The notes under the pieces are model-generated. The model did no database searches. It had not been told where the DNA came from and saw only the letters and a program-made list of their open reading frames with translations. Source: Bog-532 sp963732345 (GTDB lineage: Bacteria > Actinomycetota > Actinomycetes > Streptosporangiales > Streptosporangiaceae). From it: 64,000 nt of DNA. Both the position numbers and the translations under genes were made by a program. Positions 1 to 8,729 of this stretch are shown piece by piece. Every line of letters starts with the position of its first letter. Position 1 is the stretch's first letter. The stretch spans positions 124,001 through 188,000 of the forward strand of contig CAVSZI010000018.1 of NCBI GenBank assembly GCA_963732345.1. The letters are read 5' to 3'.

Positions 1-478
1 TCGGGGCCAGCGTGCGCACGGCCGACGGATGGCTCGCCGCGGCGGCCGGCGCAGTGTGCGGCGCCGTGCTCGAACCGAAGACCGCGACCAGGACGCCGGT
101 GATGAGCATGGCCACGGCCGCACCCAGGGCCAGGCCCCACATGAGCCGGGTGCGGTTGCGGCGCAGCCTCCCGGCCGCTTCGCCGCGCTCCAGCAGGGGC
201 GTGTCGTCCTCGCTGACCGGTGTGCTGTGCGGCCACCCGAGCTCCGCCAGCGTCCCCGGTCCCCCCCGGTCCAGCACGCGGGTCGTGCTGAATGCAGCGG
301 CATGGTCGCGGCCGGCCCGGGCCTCACGCTCAGTAATGCCCGGCGCCCGCTCGATGGCGGCCTGGGCGGTGCTTCCCGTGGGAGTGGTGTGCTCCGTCCA
401 CTGCGTCCCGTCCCACCAGCGCAACGGGCCTCCCGCGTCAACGGGATCCTCGTACCAGCCGGGAGGGGGCATCTCCAT
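1..478 (-). CDS. DUF2510-type membrane protein, C-terminus beyond the window edge
   Basis: An open frame of 159 codons runs off the left edge. Residues 4-30 hold a tryptophan-rich DUF2510-like motif (PPPGWYEDP followed by RWWDGTQWTEH), a short cytoplasmic module common in actinobacterial membrane proteins. An acidic linker follows, then one hydrophobic helix at about residues 113-134 flanked on the N side by arginines, then an Ala/Pro-rich segment, so the missing C-terminus is probably extracytoplasmic. ATG at 478 is chosen because the domain starts directly after it; a second in-frame ATG lies at 472. The function of DUF2510 proteins is not known. What the missing part carries cannot be judged. 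Confidence 0.7.
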   Translation of the reverse strand, partial: MEMPPPGWYEDPVDAGGPLRWWDGTQWTEHTTPTGSTAQAAIERAPGITEREARAGRDHAAAFSTTRVLDRGGPGTLAELGWPHSTPVSEDDTPLLERGEAAGRLRRNRTRLMWGLALGAAVAMLITGVLVAVFGSSTAPHTAPAAAASHPSAVRTLAP

Positions 479-646
479 GCAAGCTCCTACGCCGATGTCA
501 CACCGCGGTCCCGCTGGCCGAGCTCCGCACCTCCACTGCCAGCCAACGGCCGGCGTCGCCCCGGAAACAGTCCCCAAGGTCAAGCAGAGTACCGGATTTC
601 CTGGGCCGGACGCTGGCCGAGCGGGCAAATATGCGCATCGGAACCA

Positions 647-1534
647 TCAGGCGGATGGGTCGAAGGCCGCGCGCGGGGGCACGGGGGAGGGTTGCGCGGT
701 CGCGTCGGTGGCGGGACGGGCTCCGGCCGCGAAATGCACCAGGTCATCGCCGCACATCAGCCGGGCGGGGAACGGGTCCGCCACCGCCCGGCGCCGCAGT
801 TCCTCTTCGGGGAACGCGCGGCGGCTCCCGGCCAGCACCAGGTTGCCGAACCGGCGGCGGCGCAGCACCGCGGGCTCGGCGATCATGCAGGAGAACGGGA
901 AGACGGACCCGACGGTGGAGACCTGGGCCTTGGCGTGCCCGAGCGGTGGCCCATCGGCCACGTTCACGGCGTAGATCCCGCCGGGCCGCAGCGCCCGCGC
1001 CGCCGCGGCGGCGCACTCCACCGTGGTCAGGTGCGCCGGAGTCCGCGGCCCGGCGAAGACATCGCTGATCACGACGTCGAAGCTGGCCGCGCGCGCGGAC
1101 TCGAGGATCTCCCGGGCGTCACCGATCCGGATCCGCAGCCGCCCCTGAGCTGGCCGCGGGCGACTCAGCGGCAGGTACTTCCGGACCATCTCCATCAGCG
1201 CCGCGTCGGCCTCGGCCACCAGCTGGCTCGAGCCGGGACGGGTGGCCGTTACGTAGCGCGGCAGCGTCAGGGCGCCGCCGCCCAGGTGCAGCACGCGCAG
1301 CGGCTCACCGGCGGGCGCGGCGACGTCCAGCAGATGCGCGATCCGGCGGATGTACTCGAACTCCAGGTACGTCGGATCGGCCAGGTCCACCTGGGACTGC
1401 GGCGCACCAGCGAGGTAGAGAATCCAGCCGTCCGTTCGGCTGATATCGGGCACCAGCCCGGCCAGGCCGGAACCCAGCTCCTGATGAACGGCGAGCCGGC
1501 GGTCACTGCCGCGCTGCGCCCGGCTTCCGGCCAT
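647..1534 (-). CDS. spermidine synthase-like SAM-dependent protein
   Basis: 295 residues with the Rossmann fold of the spermidine synthase superfamily: the SAM/dcSAM-binding stretch VLHLGGGALTLPRYV, an acidic residue after the next strand (VAEAD), and the motif DVVISDVFAGPRTPAHLTT. True spermidine synthases carry a catalytic Asp in a DSxDP-type motif at this last position. Here it reads SDVFAG, as in many actinobacterial relatives annotated as fused or spermidine-synthase-like proteins, so aminopropyl transfer is not assured. It stands alone between the edge membrane gene and gabT, all on the minus strand, and no polyamine genes are nearby. The C-terminal 30 residues are low-complexity Ala/Pro. 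Confidence 0.75.
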   Translation of the reverse strand: MAGSRAQRGSDRRLAVHQELGSGLAGLVPDISRTDGWILYLAGAPQSQVDLADPTYLEFEYIRRIAHLLDVAAPAGEPLRVLHLGGGALTLPRYVTATRPGSSQLVAEADAALMEMVRKYLPLSRPRPAQGRLRIRIGDAREILESARAASFDVVISDVFAGPRTPAHLTTVECAAAAARALRPGGIYAVNVADGPPLGHAKAQVSTVGSVFPFSCMIAEPAVLRRRRFGNLVLAGSRRAFPEEELRRRAVADPFPARLMCGDDLVHFAAGARPATDATAQPSPVPPRAAFDPSA

Positions 1535-1610
1535 CCCACCAGTATCGTGTCCGCTCGCCGGGCCCGCTCACCGGGTGCGGCGACCTGGGCCGCCATCTGC
1601 GCACCGTGCC

Positions 1611-2990
1611 CTACACCGTGGCGAAGGCGTCCTCCAGGATCGACAGGCCCTCTTCGAGCAGCGCGTTGCCGATGACCAGCGGCGGCAGGAAGCGCAGCAC
1701 GTTCCCGAACGTCCCGCACGTGAGCGCGACCAGGCCGGCTTCGTGGCAGGCCCGGGCCACCTTGCCCGCTGCGGCGGGGTCCGGGTCCAGGCCGCCTGGC
1801 CGGACGATCTCGACGGCGATCATCGCGCCCCGGCCCCGGACGTCCCCGATGCGGGGCGTGGCCCCGGCCAGCTTGTTCAGCCGCGGCAGCATGATGTCGC
1901 CGATGTGCCGGGCCCGCCTGGCCAGGTCCTCGGCCGCCATCGTCTCGATCGCGCCCAGCGCGGCCGCGCACGCCACCGGGCTGCCGCCGAAGGTGCCGCC
2001 CAGACCGCCCACGTGCACCGAATCCATCAGGTCGGCGCGCCCGGTGACCGCCCCTAGCGGCAGCCCGTCCGCGATCCCCTTGGCCGTCGTGATCAGGTCG
2101 GGGACGACGCCCTCATGCTCGCAGGCGAACCAGTCGCCGGTGCGGCAGAAACCGGTCTGGATCTCGTCCGCGATCAGCACGATGCCGTGCGCGCGGCAGA
2201 ATTCGGCCAGCCCGGCCAGGAACCCGGGCGGCGGCACGATGAACCCGCCCTCGCCCTGGATCGGCTCGATGATGACGGCGGCCACGTTCTCCTCGCCGAC
2301 CTGCGTGCGGATCAGCCCGGTGACGACCTCCAGCGCGTGGGCGCGGCAGGCCTCCGGGCCGCCCGGCCAGCGCAGCGGGTACGCCATCGGCGCCCGGTAG
2401 ATCTCGCCGGCGAACGGGCCGAACCCCTGCTTGTACGGCATGTTTTTCGCGGTCAGCGCCATCGTGAGGTTGGTGCGCCCGTGGTAGGCGTGGTCGAACG
2501 CGACAACTGCCTGGCGCCCGGTCGCGTGCCGGGCGATCTTCACGGCGTTCTCCACCGCCTCCGCGCCCGAGTTGAGCAGCGCGGAACGCTTCTCATGGTC
2601 ACCCGGTGTCCGGCGCGCGAGCTCCTCGCAGACCGCGACGTACTCCTCGTAAGGGGTGACCATGAAGCACGTGTGGGTGAACCGGGCGACCTGCTCACTG
2701 ACCCGTTCCACCACGCGGGGCGCGGCGTTGCCCGCCGACACCACGGCGATGCCCGAGCCGAAGTCGATGAGCGAGTTACCGTCGGCGTCGACGAGGACGC
2801 CGCCCCCGGCGGCGGTGATGAACACCGGGAGCACATGGCTGACACCCCGTGCGACGCTGCGCTGGCGGCGCCCGAGCAGCTCACGTGAGGCTGGTCCGGG
2901 GATTTCGGTGACGACGCGGCGTTCCTGGGGGAGCCCGGGGCCGCCCGGACCGGGAACGGGCCCGCCTGGGCCGGAGAAAGGCGCGTTCAT
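1611..2990 (-). CDS. gabT: 4-aminobutyrate aminotransferase (class III, PLP)
   Basis: 459 residues, full length for class III aminotransferases. Seen: the glycine-rich cofactor region GAEAVENAVKIAR, the PLP-pyridine contact ADEIQTGFCRTG, and the Schiff-base lysine in TTAKGIADGLPLGAVTGRADL. The family moves the amino group of 4-aminobutyrate (or related omega-amino acids) to 2-oxoglutarate, giving succinate semialdehyde and glutamate in the cytoplasm. The signature around the lysine is typical of GabT, but omega-amino acid specificity cannot be settled by reading. It is divergent from the pcaB-like gene with 84 bp between starts, so both promoters share this gap. No gabD or gabP is seen beside it. 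Confidence 0.85.
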   Translation of the reverse strand: MNAPFSGPGGPVPGPGGPGLPQERRVVTEIPGPASRELLGRRQRSVARGVSHVLPVFITAAGGGVLVDADGNSLIDFGSGIAVVSAGNAAPRVVERVSEQVARFTHTCFMVTPYEEYVAVCEELARRTPGDHEKRSALLNSGAEAVENAVKIARHATGRQAVVAFDHAYHGRTNLTMALTAKNMPYKQGFGPFAGEIYRAPMAYPLRWPGGPEACRAHALEVVTGLIRTQVGEENVAAVIIEPIQGEGGFIVPPPGFLAGLAEFCRAHGIVLIADEIQTGFCRTGDWFACEHEGVVPDLITTAKGIADGLPLGAVTGRADLMDSVHVGGLGGTFGGSPVACAAALGAIETMAAEDLARRARHIGDIMLPRLNKLAGATPRIGDVRGRGAMIAVEIVRPGGLDPDPAAAGKVARACHEAGLVALTCGTFGNVLRFLPPLVIGNALLEEGLSILEDAFATV

Positions 2991-3074
2991 GGTCCTGACC
3001 CTACGTCTATCGTGGTCCGCGAGCGAGACGTGGGGCCAGCGACGATTGCCCGGCTGGAAGGAGTGGTCGAAACC

Positions 3075-4511
3075 ATGTCTGAGCAGGACGCGAGCCGCGG
3101 GGTGATGTTCGGCGGGGTCTTCCGCCGCGGCGGCGTCGATACCGGTGACCAGGCATGGCTGCGGGCCATGCTGGAGGTGGAGGCCGCCCTCGCCCGCGCG
3201 CTGGAGCGGGCCGGGCTCGCGCCCGCGGGGGCCGGCGCCGCGGTGACCGGGGCGGCCGTCCCGGAGAACTTCGACGTGGCCGAGCTGGGCGGCTTGGCGG
3301 CGCTAACCGGCAACCCGGTTCCCGCCCTCAGCCGCGCCCTCATGAAACGGGTGCCCGGCACCGTGGCGGGCACGGTACACCGCGGCGCGACCAGCCAGGA
3401 CATCGTGGACACCGCCGCCATGCTGATGGCCTCCCGCGCGCTCGACGTCATCATGGCCGACCTCGCCGCGGCTGGCCGGGGCGCCGCCGCGCTCGCGGTG
3501 CGGCACCGGTCCACGATCATGGCCGGCCGGACACTCCTCCAGCAGGCCGTTCCCGTGACGTTTGGCCTGGTCGCGGCGGGCTGGCTGGCCGCCCTGGACG
3601 ACGCCGGGGCCGGGCTCGCGCGGGTCCGCGCGGAACGGCTCGCGGTGCAGTTCGGCGGCGCGGCGGGCACCCTGGCGTCCCTGAACGACGCGGGACCCCG
3701 AGTGGCGGCGCTGCTGGCTGGTGAGCTGGGCTTGCCGCTGCCGGTGCTGCCGTGGCACACCAGCAGGCTGCGGATGGTGGAACTGGCCGGGGCGCTGGCC
3801 GGCACGGATGCCGTGCTGGGCAAGATCGCGCGCGACGTCACCCTGCTGTCGCAGTCCGAGGTCGGCGAGGTGCGCGAGGGACCGGGGGACTCCTCCGGCG
3901 GCGGAGGCAGCTCACCCCGGCGCGGTGGCTCCTCGGCCATGCCGCAGAAGCAGAACCCGGTCGCCGCCGTCGCCATACTCGGGTGCACCAGGCGGGTTCC
4001 CGGCCTGCTCGCGACCGTGGCGGCCGCGGCCGAGCAGGAGTACCAGCGGGCCGCGGGCGCCTGGCACGCCGAATGGGAAACGATGGCGGACCTGCTCAGC
4101 CTGACCGGCTCGGCCGCGTCCTGGGCGGCCGGAATGCTCGGCGGCCTGACCGTGGACGCGGCGCGGATGAGCGCCAACCTGGCCGCGGCGAACGGGCTGC
4201 CGCTGGCCGAGCACGTGACGTCGCTGCTGGCGGACACGCTGGGCCGGGCGGCCGCGCACGATCTGGTCGCGGAGGCCGGGGCGCGCGCCCTGTCGGCCGG
4301 GCTCCCGCTCCGTGACGTTCTGCTCGGGCTGCCGCAGTCGGCGGAACGGCTGGAGGCGGCGGGGATCACGGCCGAGCAGATCGAATCGGCGCTCGATCCG
4401 GCCGGCTACCTCGGCGCCGCCGCGGAGTTCGTCGACGCCGCGCTGTCCGCGCACCGGGTCTCCCCGAAGGAGCATCACTCCGCGAAAGGACGGGCTGATC
4501 ACCATGGATGA
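3075..4511 (+). CDS. pcaB: PcaB-like lyase (3-carboxy-cis,cis-muconate cycloisomerase / adenylosuccinate lyase family)
   Basis: 478 residues of the fumarase/aspartase superfamily. The signature loop GGSSAMPQKQNPV lies near residues 284-296 and the first conserved region reads HRGATSQDIVDTA, as in PcaB enzymes that cyclise 3-carboxymuconate in protocatechuate degradation. A CoA-transferase pair that could act on 3-oxoadipate follows, which favours PcaB over purine biosynthesis. No pcaGH, pcaC, pcaD or pcaF is present, so the pathway is incomplete here. Just before the signature loop there is an extra Gly/Ser-rich stretch (DSSGGGGSSPRRG). ATG 3075 fits homologue length; an in-frame GTG 63 bp upstream is an alternative. 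Confidence 0.75.
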   Translation: MSEQDASRGVMFGGVFRRGGVDTGDQAWLRAMLEVEAALARALERAGLAPAGAGAAVTGAAVPENFDVAELGGLAALTGNPVPALSRALMKRVPGTVAGTVHRGATSQDIVDTAAMLMASRALDVIMADLAAAGRGAAALAVRHRSTIMAGRTLLQQAVPVTFGLVAAGWLAALDDAGAGLARVRAERLAVQFGGAAGTLASLNDAGPRVAALLAGELGLPLPVLPWHTSRLRMVELAGALAGTDAVLGKIARDVTLLSQSEVGEVREGPGDSSGGGGSSPRRGGSSAMPQKQNPVAAVAILGCTRRVPGLLATVAAAAEQEYQRAAGAWHAEWETMADLLSLTGSAASWAAGMLGGLTVDAARMSANLAAANGLPLAEHVTSLLADTLGRAAAHDLVAEAGARALSAGLPLRDVLLGLPQSAERLEAAGITAEQIESALDPAGYLGAAAEFVDAALSAHRVSPKEHHSAKGRADHHG

Positions 4512-4654
4512 TGCGACCCGCGCCCGAGTCTGCGTGAGGCTCCTGACGTCCTTCTGCCGGGTGACCCTGCCGACATCGACGCCGGCCCGGCTGGGCCGCT
4601 ATTTTACGGATGTCGAACGAGTGTGCACCCAGTCGACGCCAGCGGGGGAGTGGG

Positions 4655-5485
4655 ATGGCCGAGATCGTGTCACTGGCCGAGGCGGTTGCGCTGGCGGTGC
4701 GGGACGGCGACATCGTGGCGATGGAGGGATTCACCCACCTGATCCCGTTCGCCGCCGGGCACGAGGTGATCCGGCAGCGCCGGCGCGACCTCACCCTGAT
4801 CCGGATGACCCCCGATCTCATCTACGATCAGCTCATCGGTGCGGGCTGCGCGCGAAAGCTGGTGTTTTCCTGGGGCGGCAATCCCGGCGTCGGGTCGCTG
4901 CACCGGTTCCGCGACGCCGTGGAGCATTCCTGGCCGGCCCCGCTGGAACTGGAGGAACACAGCCATGCGGGGATGGCGAACCGCTATGTGGCCGGCGCCT
5001 CGGGGCTGCCGTTCGGCGTGCTGCGCGGCTACAGCGGGACCGGCCTCATGACCACCGGAGGAATGGACAGCGTCCGCTCCATCACGTGCCCGTTCACCGG
5101 CGAGATCCTCACCGCGGTGTCCGCGCTCAACCCGGACGTCGCCATCATCCACGGCCAGCGCGCCGATACCAGCGGGAACGTCCAGCTCTGGGGCATCACC
5201 GGGGTGCAGAAGGAGGCCGTGCTGGCCGCGAAACGATCGATCGTCACGGTCGAGGAGGTCGTGCCGCACCTTGACCCGCGCCCAGACGGCGTAGTGCTGC
5301 CGACGTGGACGGTCAGCTACGTGGCCGCCGTCCCGGGCGGCTCCCGGCCGTCCTATGCCCTCGGTTACTACGACCGCGACAATGACTACTACCTGGCGTG
5401 GGACCCGATCGCCCGAGACCGCGACGCGTTCCAGCGGTGGCTGGACACCGAGATCTTCGGGCCCGGAACAGCAGAGGGAAAGTAG
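4655..5485 (+). CDS. CoA-transferase subunit A (3-oxoadipate/glutaconate type)
   Basis: 276-residue alpha subunit of a family I CoA-transferase of the glutaconate/CatI kind. Visible are the N-terminal GDIVAMEGFTHLIPFAAGHE segment, LTLIRMTPDLIYDQLI, and the long C-terminal part ending in FQRWLDTEIFG that shorter PcaI/SCOT alpha subunits lack. These heterodimers move CoA from succinyl-CoA (or another acyl-CoA) to a dicarboxylate. Next to a pcaB-like gene, 3-oxoadipate is a reasonable substrate, but that is inference. ATG 4655 is preceded by GGGGGAG at 4644-4650. The next gene starts directly after the stop codon, so the two subunits are translated from one message. Confidence 0.8.
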   Translation: MAEIVSLAEAVALAVRDGDIVAMEGFTHLIPFAAGHEVIRQRRRDLTLIRMTPDLIYDQLIGAGCARKLVFSWGGNPGVGSLHRFRDAVEHSWPAPLELEEHSHAGMANRYVAGASGLPFGVLRGYSGTGLMTTGGMDSVRSITCPFTGEILTAVSALNPDVAIIHGQRADTSGNVQLWGITGVQKEAVLAAKRSIVTVEEVVPHLDPRPDGVVLPTWTVSYVAAVPGGSRPSYALGYYDRDNDYYLAWDPIARDRDAFQRWLDTEIFGPGTAEGK

Positions 5486-6256
5486 GTGCCTGTGCCGGAT
5501 TACAGTTCCGACGAGATGATGACGGTCTCGGCCGCGCGGGCGCTGAGGGACGGCGTCACCTGCTTCGTGGGGATCGGGCTGCCCAGCGCGGCGGCGAACC
5601 TGGCCCGCGCCACGCACGCCCCCGGGCTGGTCCTGATCTACGAGTCGGGCACGATCGGGGCCAAACCGGACCGGCTGCCGCTGTCCATCGGCGACGGCAT
5701 CCTGGCCGAGACCGCGGACGCCGTGGTGAGCGTCCCGGAGATCTTCAACTACTGGCTCCAGCCCGGCCGCATCGACGTTGGGTTCCTCGGCGCTGCCCAG
5801 ATCGACAAGTTCGGCAACATCAACACCACGCTCATCGGCGGCGACTACGCGTCCCCGAAGACGCGGCTGCCCGGCTCCGGCGGCGCCCCCGAGATCGCCG
5901 CGTCCTGCCGTGAGGTGATTGTCGTCGTACGGCAGACGCTCCGCTCGTTCGTGGAGCGGGTGGACTTCGTGACGTCGGTGGGCTATGGGTCAGGCCCGGG
6001 AACACGCGAGCGCCTCGGCCTGACCGGCGCCGGCCCGCTCAAGATCATCACCGACCTCGGCGTGCTCGAGCCGGACCCGGCGACGCAGGAATTCGTGCTG
6101 GCCGGTCTGTACCCGGGGGTCTCGGTTGCGGATGCCCGGTCCAGGACCGGCTGGGACCTGGCCGCGGCGGCGCCACTGCCGGGGGTGGACCCGCCGTCGC
6201 CGTCCGAGCTGACCGCCCTGCGCGGCCTCACCAGCAAAGCGAACGCGAAGGGATAG
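5486..6256 (+). CDS. CoA-transferase subunit B, catalytic
   Basis: 256-residue beta subunit. Glu53 in LIYESGTIG is at the place of the catalytic glutamate that forms the acyl-CoA intermediate in this family (Glu54 of the Acidaminococcus glutaconate CoA-transferase beta chain). The fold-typical segments VGIGLPSAAANLAR, FLGAAQIDKFGNINTT and the FVTSVGYG region are present. The GTG start abuts the stop of subunit A with no gap, as expected for subunits made in equal amount. The substrate is not fixed by sequence; 3-oxoadipate fits the pcaB-like neighbour. Confidence 0.82.
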   Translation: MPVPDYSSDEMMTVSAARALRDGVTCFVGIGLPSAAANLARATHAPGLVLIYESGTIGAKPDRLPLSIGDGILAETADAVVSVPEIFNYWLQPGRIDVGFLGAAQIDKFGNINTTLIGGDYASPKTRLPGSGGAPEIAASCREVIVVVRQTLRSFVERVDFVTSVGYGSGPGTRERLGLTGAGPLKIITDLGVLEPDPATQEFVLAGLYPGVSVADARSRTGWDLAAAAPLPGVDPPSPSELTALRGLTSKANAKG

Positions 6257-6264
6257 GAGCACGC

Positions 6265-6435
6265 ATGGCCTCTGGTTCGCTGGTTCTCCCGTCTTGCTGC
6301 CGCCCCCCTGCAGGCTCACCTCGCGCCGCTGCTGTAACTGTGCCGGCCCGGGGGGCGACCCCCCGGACCCCCCGCATGCGCTCCGCGCCCGCGCGGTGGT
6401 ACGTCGCCGACACACCGGCCGCTCGCCCGGGCTGA
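6265..6435 (+). other. short ORF with good ribosome site, possible cut-off gene start
   Basis: An AGGAG (6255-6259) sits five bases before ATG 6265, just after the CoA-transferase stop, and opens a 56-codon frame (MASGSLVLPSCCRPPAG...). The start signal is better than those of many real genes here, but the peptide has no recognisable domain and runs straight into the two strong inverted repeats of this gap. Either it is a tiny real protein, or it is the first few codons of a former third gene whose body was replaced by repeat DNA. It is reported for the start signal, not as a confident gene. Confidence 0.3.
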
Positions 6436-6443
6436 AGCCCGGG
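6348..6443. repeat. two strong inverted repeats in the CoA-transferase/hydrolase gap
   Basis: CCGGGGGG-CGA-CCCCCCGG at 6348-6366 and CCCGGGCT-GA-AGCCCGGG at 6426-6443 are perfect 8-bp stems with tiny loops. They lie in a 300-bp gap that holds no gene other than the 56-codon ORF. They may terminate transcription after the CoA-transferase genes, or be a copy of a GC-rich interspersed palindromic repeat. No second copy was noticed in this window. Confidence 0.5.
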
Positions 6444-6565
6444 ACTCGCTGGGCCGGTAACGATCGCCTCGCCGTAGCCGACTCACCCGGTCCGGTGGCC
6501 CACCCGGGCGGCGGCCCGCCGGATGCGGCATGCTGGGCGTGGGGGATCAGCCGGAAGGAGATGAA

Positions 6566-7594
6566 ATGCTGCCCTGGTCTGCTGATCTGGCCGGACGCAT
6601 CGACGAGCACACGATCACCAGTGAACTTCTGCGCGGCAACCCGCTCGCAGATCCGAACGAACGGCCGCTGCTCGTCTACGTTCCGCCGGGATACGACAGC
6701 GACCAGCACCGCCGCTACCCGGCGGTGTACGTCATTCAGGGATACACAGGGCACGTGGCCATGTGGCGCAACCGGTCGCCCTACCGCCAGCCGTTCACCG
6801 AGACCGCCGACGCGGTGTTCGCGCGCGGTGACACGCCGCCCGCGATCGTGGTGTACATCGACGCCTGGACTTCTTACGGCGGCAGCCAGTTCGTGGACTC
6901 ACCCGCCACCGGCCGGTACCACTCCTACCTGTGCGAGGAGGTGGTGCCCTGGGTGGACGAGCACTACCGCACCAGGCCGGCCGCGGCTTATCGAGCCATC
7001 ATGGGGAAATCCAGCGGGGGATTCGGCGCGATGATCACCCCGATGCTGCGGCCGGACCTGTTCGGCGCGCTGGCCTCACACTCGGGGGATTCGCTGTACG
7101 AGTACTCCTACCTCCCGGAGTTCGCGAAGTCGGCCCGGCACCTGCGCGGATACGACGGCGACATCTGGCGCTGGTGGGACGATTTCCGCGCCCGGACCCC
7201 GTTCACCAAGCCCGAAGACCACGACCTGCTGATGCTGCTGGGGGTGTCGGCGTGCTTCTCGGCCACCAAGGACGGCTCGATCGACCTGCCGTTCGACCCG
7301 GCGACGGCGGAGATCCGGCCTGAGGTGTGGCAGCGCTGGCTCGACTGGGATCCGGTGCGGATGGCGCCCCGGTACGCCGACGTGCTCCCCTCCTTGCGCG
7401 CCATCTGGATCGACGCCGGCACCCGGGACGAGTGGTTCCTCGACCTGGGCGCCGAGGCGTTCCACGCCACCCTGCGGGACATCGGCGTACCCGACGACGT
7501 GATCCACTTCGAGCTTTTCGACGCCAGCCACATGGGCGTCGACTACCGCTACCCGCTGTCCCTCGCCTGGCTCTGCCACCGCATCGCGGACTAG
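6566..7594 (+). CDS. esterase-fold alpha/beta hydrolase (enterochelin-esterase/EsteraseD-like)
   Basis: 342 residues. The nucleophile elbow is GKSSGGFGAM (Gly147-Lys-Ser149-Ser-Gly151), a likely acid Asp lies in WIDAGTRDEW, and the His is in DASHMGVDYRYP near the C-terminus. The N-terminal part (RPLLVYVPPGYD, YPAVYVIQGYTGH) is typical of the putative-esterase family that includes enterochelin esterases and S-formylglutathione hydrolase. There is no signal peptide, so it acts in the cytoplasm. Start ATG 6566 is chosen from GGAAGGAG at 6553-6560. It may belong with the preceding catabolic genes, but the repeat-filled gap makes cotranscription doubtful. Confidence 0.75.
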   Translation: MLPWSADLAGRIDEHTITSELLRGNPLADPNERPLLVYVPPGYDSDQHRRYPAVYVIQGYTGHVAMWRNRSPYRQPFTETADAVFARGDTPPAIVVYIDAWTSYGGSQFVDSPATGRYHSYLCEEVVPWVDEHYRTRPAAAYRAIMGKSSGGFGAMITPMLRPDLFGALASHSGDSLYEYSYLPEFAKSARHLRGYDGDIWRWWDDFRARTPFTKPEDHDLLMLLGVSACFSATKDGSIDLPFDPATAEIRPEVWQRWLDWDPVRMAPRYADVLPSLRAIWIDAGTRDEWFLDLGAEAFHATLRDIGVPDDVIHFELFDASHMGVDYRYPLSLAWLCHRIAD

Positions 7595-7604
7595 CGCACG
7601 CGTT

Positions 7605-7648
7605 CTTAAGGATCGGTGACCGACCGGAAAGTCCTTAAGGATCGATGA
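7605..7648. promoter_or_regulatory. direct repeat upstream of the lipoprotein gene
   Basis: CTTAAGGATCGGTGA (7605-7619) and CTTAAGGATCGATGA (7634-7648) match at 14 of 15 bases with a 29-bp period, about three helical turns, placing both copies on one DNA face. They lie 70-113 bp before the lipoprotein start. A regulator site is possible; no -10/-35 pair could be assigned. Confidence 0.35.
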
Positions 7649-7717
7649 ACCGGGCCCATTCCTGTCGCGTGAACCGCTTGTGTAGGACGGACGGTCAACG
7701 TGATTGGAGCGACATTG

Positions 7718-8557
7718 ATGCGCATACGCGGATGGGCAGTTACCGGGCTCGGATTGCTTGTCCCGCTGCTGGCGGCGTGTGGTCCTTCCGCAACCACCGC
7801 CGGCTCCGCATACGGAAGCGGCTCGACCTCGGCAAGTCCCATGACCAGCGCTTCTTCGGGCTCGGCGGCCAGCATGGGTGCGTCCGGGACGTCGGCTGGC
7901 ACGACCAGGACGGTGACGCTGACGATAAAGACCACCAAGATCGGCAAGGTTCTCGCCGACGCGAAGGGTGAGACCCTCTACTGGTATTCGAAGGACATGA
8001 GGAACGGCCCGTCGACCTGCACGGGCGGATGCCTTTCCGCGTGGCCGGCCGTCGCGGGCAAGCCCGCGGCGGCGATGGGCATTGACCTCGCCGGCAAGCT
8101 CGGCGAGGTCACGGACGCGGGCGGCACGGTCCAGGCCACTTACAACGGATATCCGCTCTACACCTACTCCGGCGATATGGCGCCGGGGGAGACCGCGGGC
8201 AACGGCGCCGGCGGTGTCTGGCACGTGATCTCCGGGCAGTACCTCACGGCGATGTCGTCCGGTTCGGGCTCGATGGGCTCGTCCGGCTCGGGGTCGTCTG
8301 GTTCTGGGTACGGCTCGGGTTACGGTTCCGGCTCCAAGATATCCGGCTCTCCCGCCAGTTCGGGGACGGCCAGCAAGAACTCCACGTCCAGCGGCAGCGT
8401 CGGCTCCTCCGCAGGCAGGGGCTCTACGAGCGGTTCAGGCTCCACCAGCGGCACGGGCTCAACGGGGAACTCTGGCTCGAAAGCCGGCCGCAACCCCGCC
8501 CCCGTCCCGACTTCCTCGATCAACGGTGGCGGCTGCGGTTCAGGCGCCTGCTGGTGA
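7718..8557 (+). CDS. secreted lipoprotein with Yx(F/W/Y)xxD repeats and Ser/Gly-rich tail
   Basis: 279 residues. A signal peptide ends in the lipobox LLAAC, with Cys21 as the lipidated residue, so the protein is anchored outside the membrane. Residues 65-175 carry the lipoprotein family of COG4315/PF03640, with two copies of its motif (LYWYSKD and LYTYSGD) and a CTGGCLSAWP segment holding two cysteines. The rest, about 95 residues, is Ser/Gly low complexity ending in GGGCGSGACW, with two more cysteines at the extreme C-terminus. The family's role is not established. ATG 7718 is taken because GGAG lies nine bases upstream; a GTG at 7700 is possible. Confidence 0.8.
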   Translation: MRIRGWAVTGLGLLVPLLAACGPSATTAGSAYGSGSTSASPMTSASSGSAASMGASGTSAGTTRTVTLTIKTTKIGKVLADAKGETLYWYSKDMRNGPSTCTGGCLSAWPAVAGKPAAAMGIDLAGKLGEVTDAGGTVQATYNGYPLYTYSGDMAPGETAGNGAGGVWHVISGQYLTAMSSGSGSMGSSGSGSSGSGYGSGYGSGSKISGSPASSGTASKNSTSSGSVGSSAGRGSTSGSGSTSGTGSTGNSGSKAGRNPAPVPTSSINGGGCGSGACW

Positions 8558-8602
8558 GGACGTTCATGGTCATGTGACCGCCCGCGTCCAGTCCACGCGG
8601 CG

Positions 8603-8639
8603 ACGGGCCGGACGGGTGTATGACCCCCGTCCGGCCCGT
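8603..8639 (+). terminator. intrinsic-type terminator hairpin
   Basis: ACGGGCCGGACGGG (8603-8616) pairs perfectly with CCCGTCCGGCCCGT (8626-8639) across a 9-base loop, 46 bp after the lipoprotein stop. There is no U-run, as is usual in GC-rich actinomycetes. Confidence 0.7.
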
Positions 8640-8729
8640 TCGGCTGCCTGATCGGCCGAGCGATCGGCGGTGGATTTATGATCGACGGGCAGCCGAAACC
8701 AAACCCATCGGCCTGAGGAGATCAGCTAC

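Noticed and set aside
29..1675. 548-codon plus-strand frame at the left end
   Set aside because: It is the complement of the DUF2510-type and spermidine-synthase-like genes, and its composition (Arg, Gly, Pro) is typical of antisense frames.
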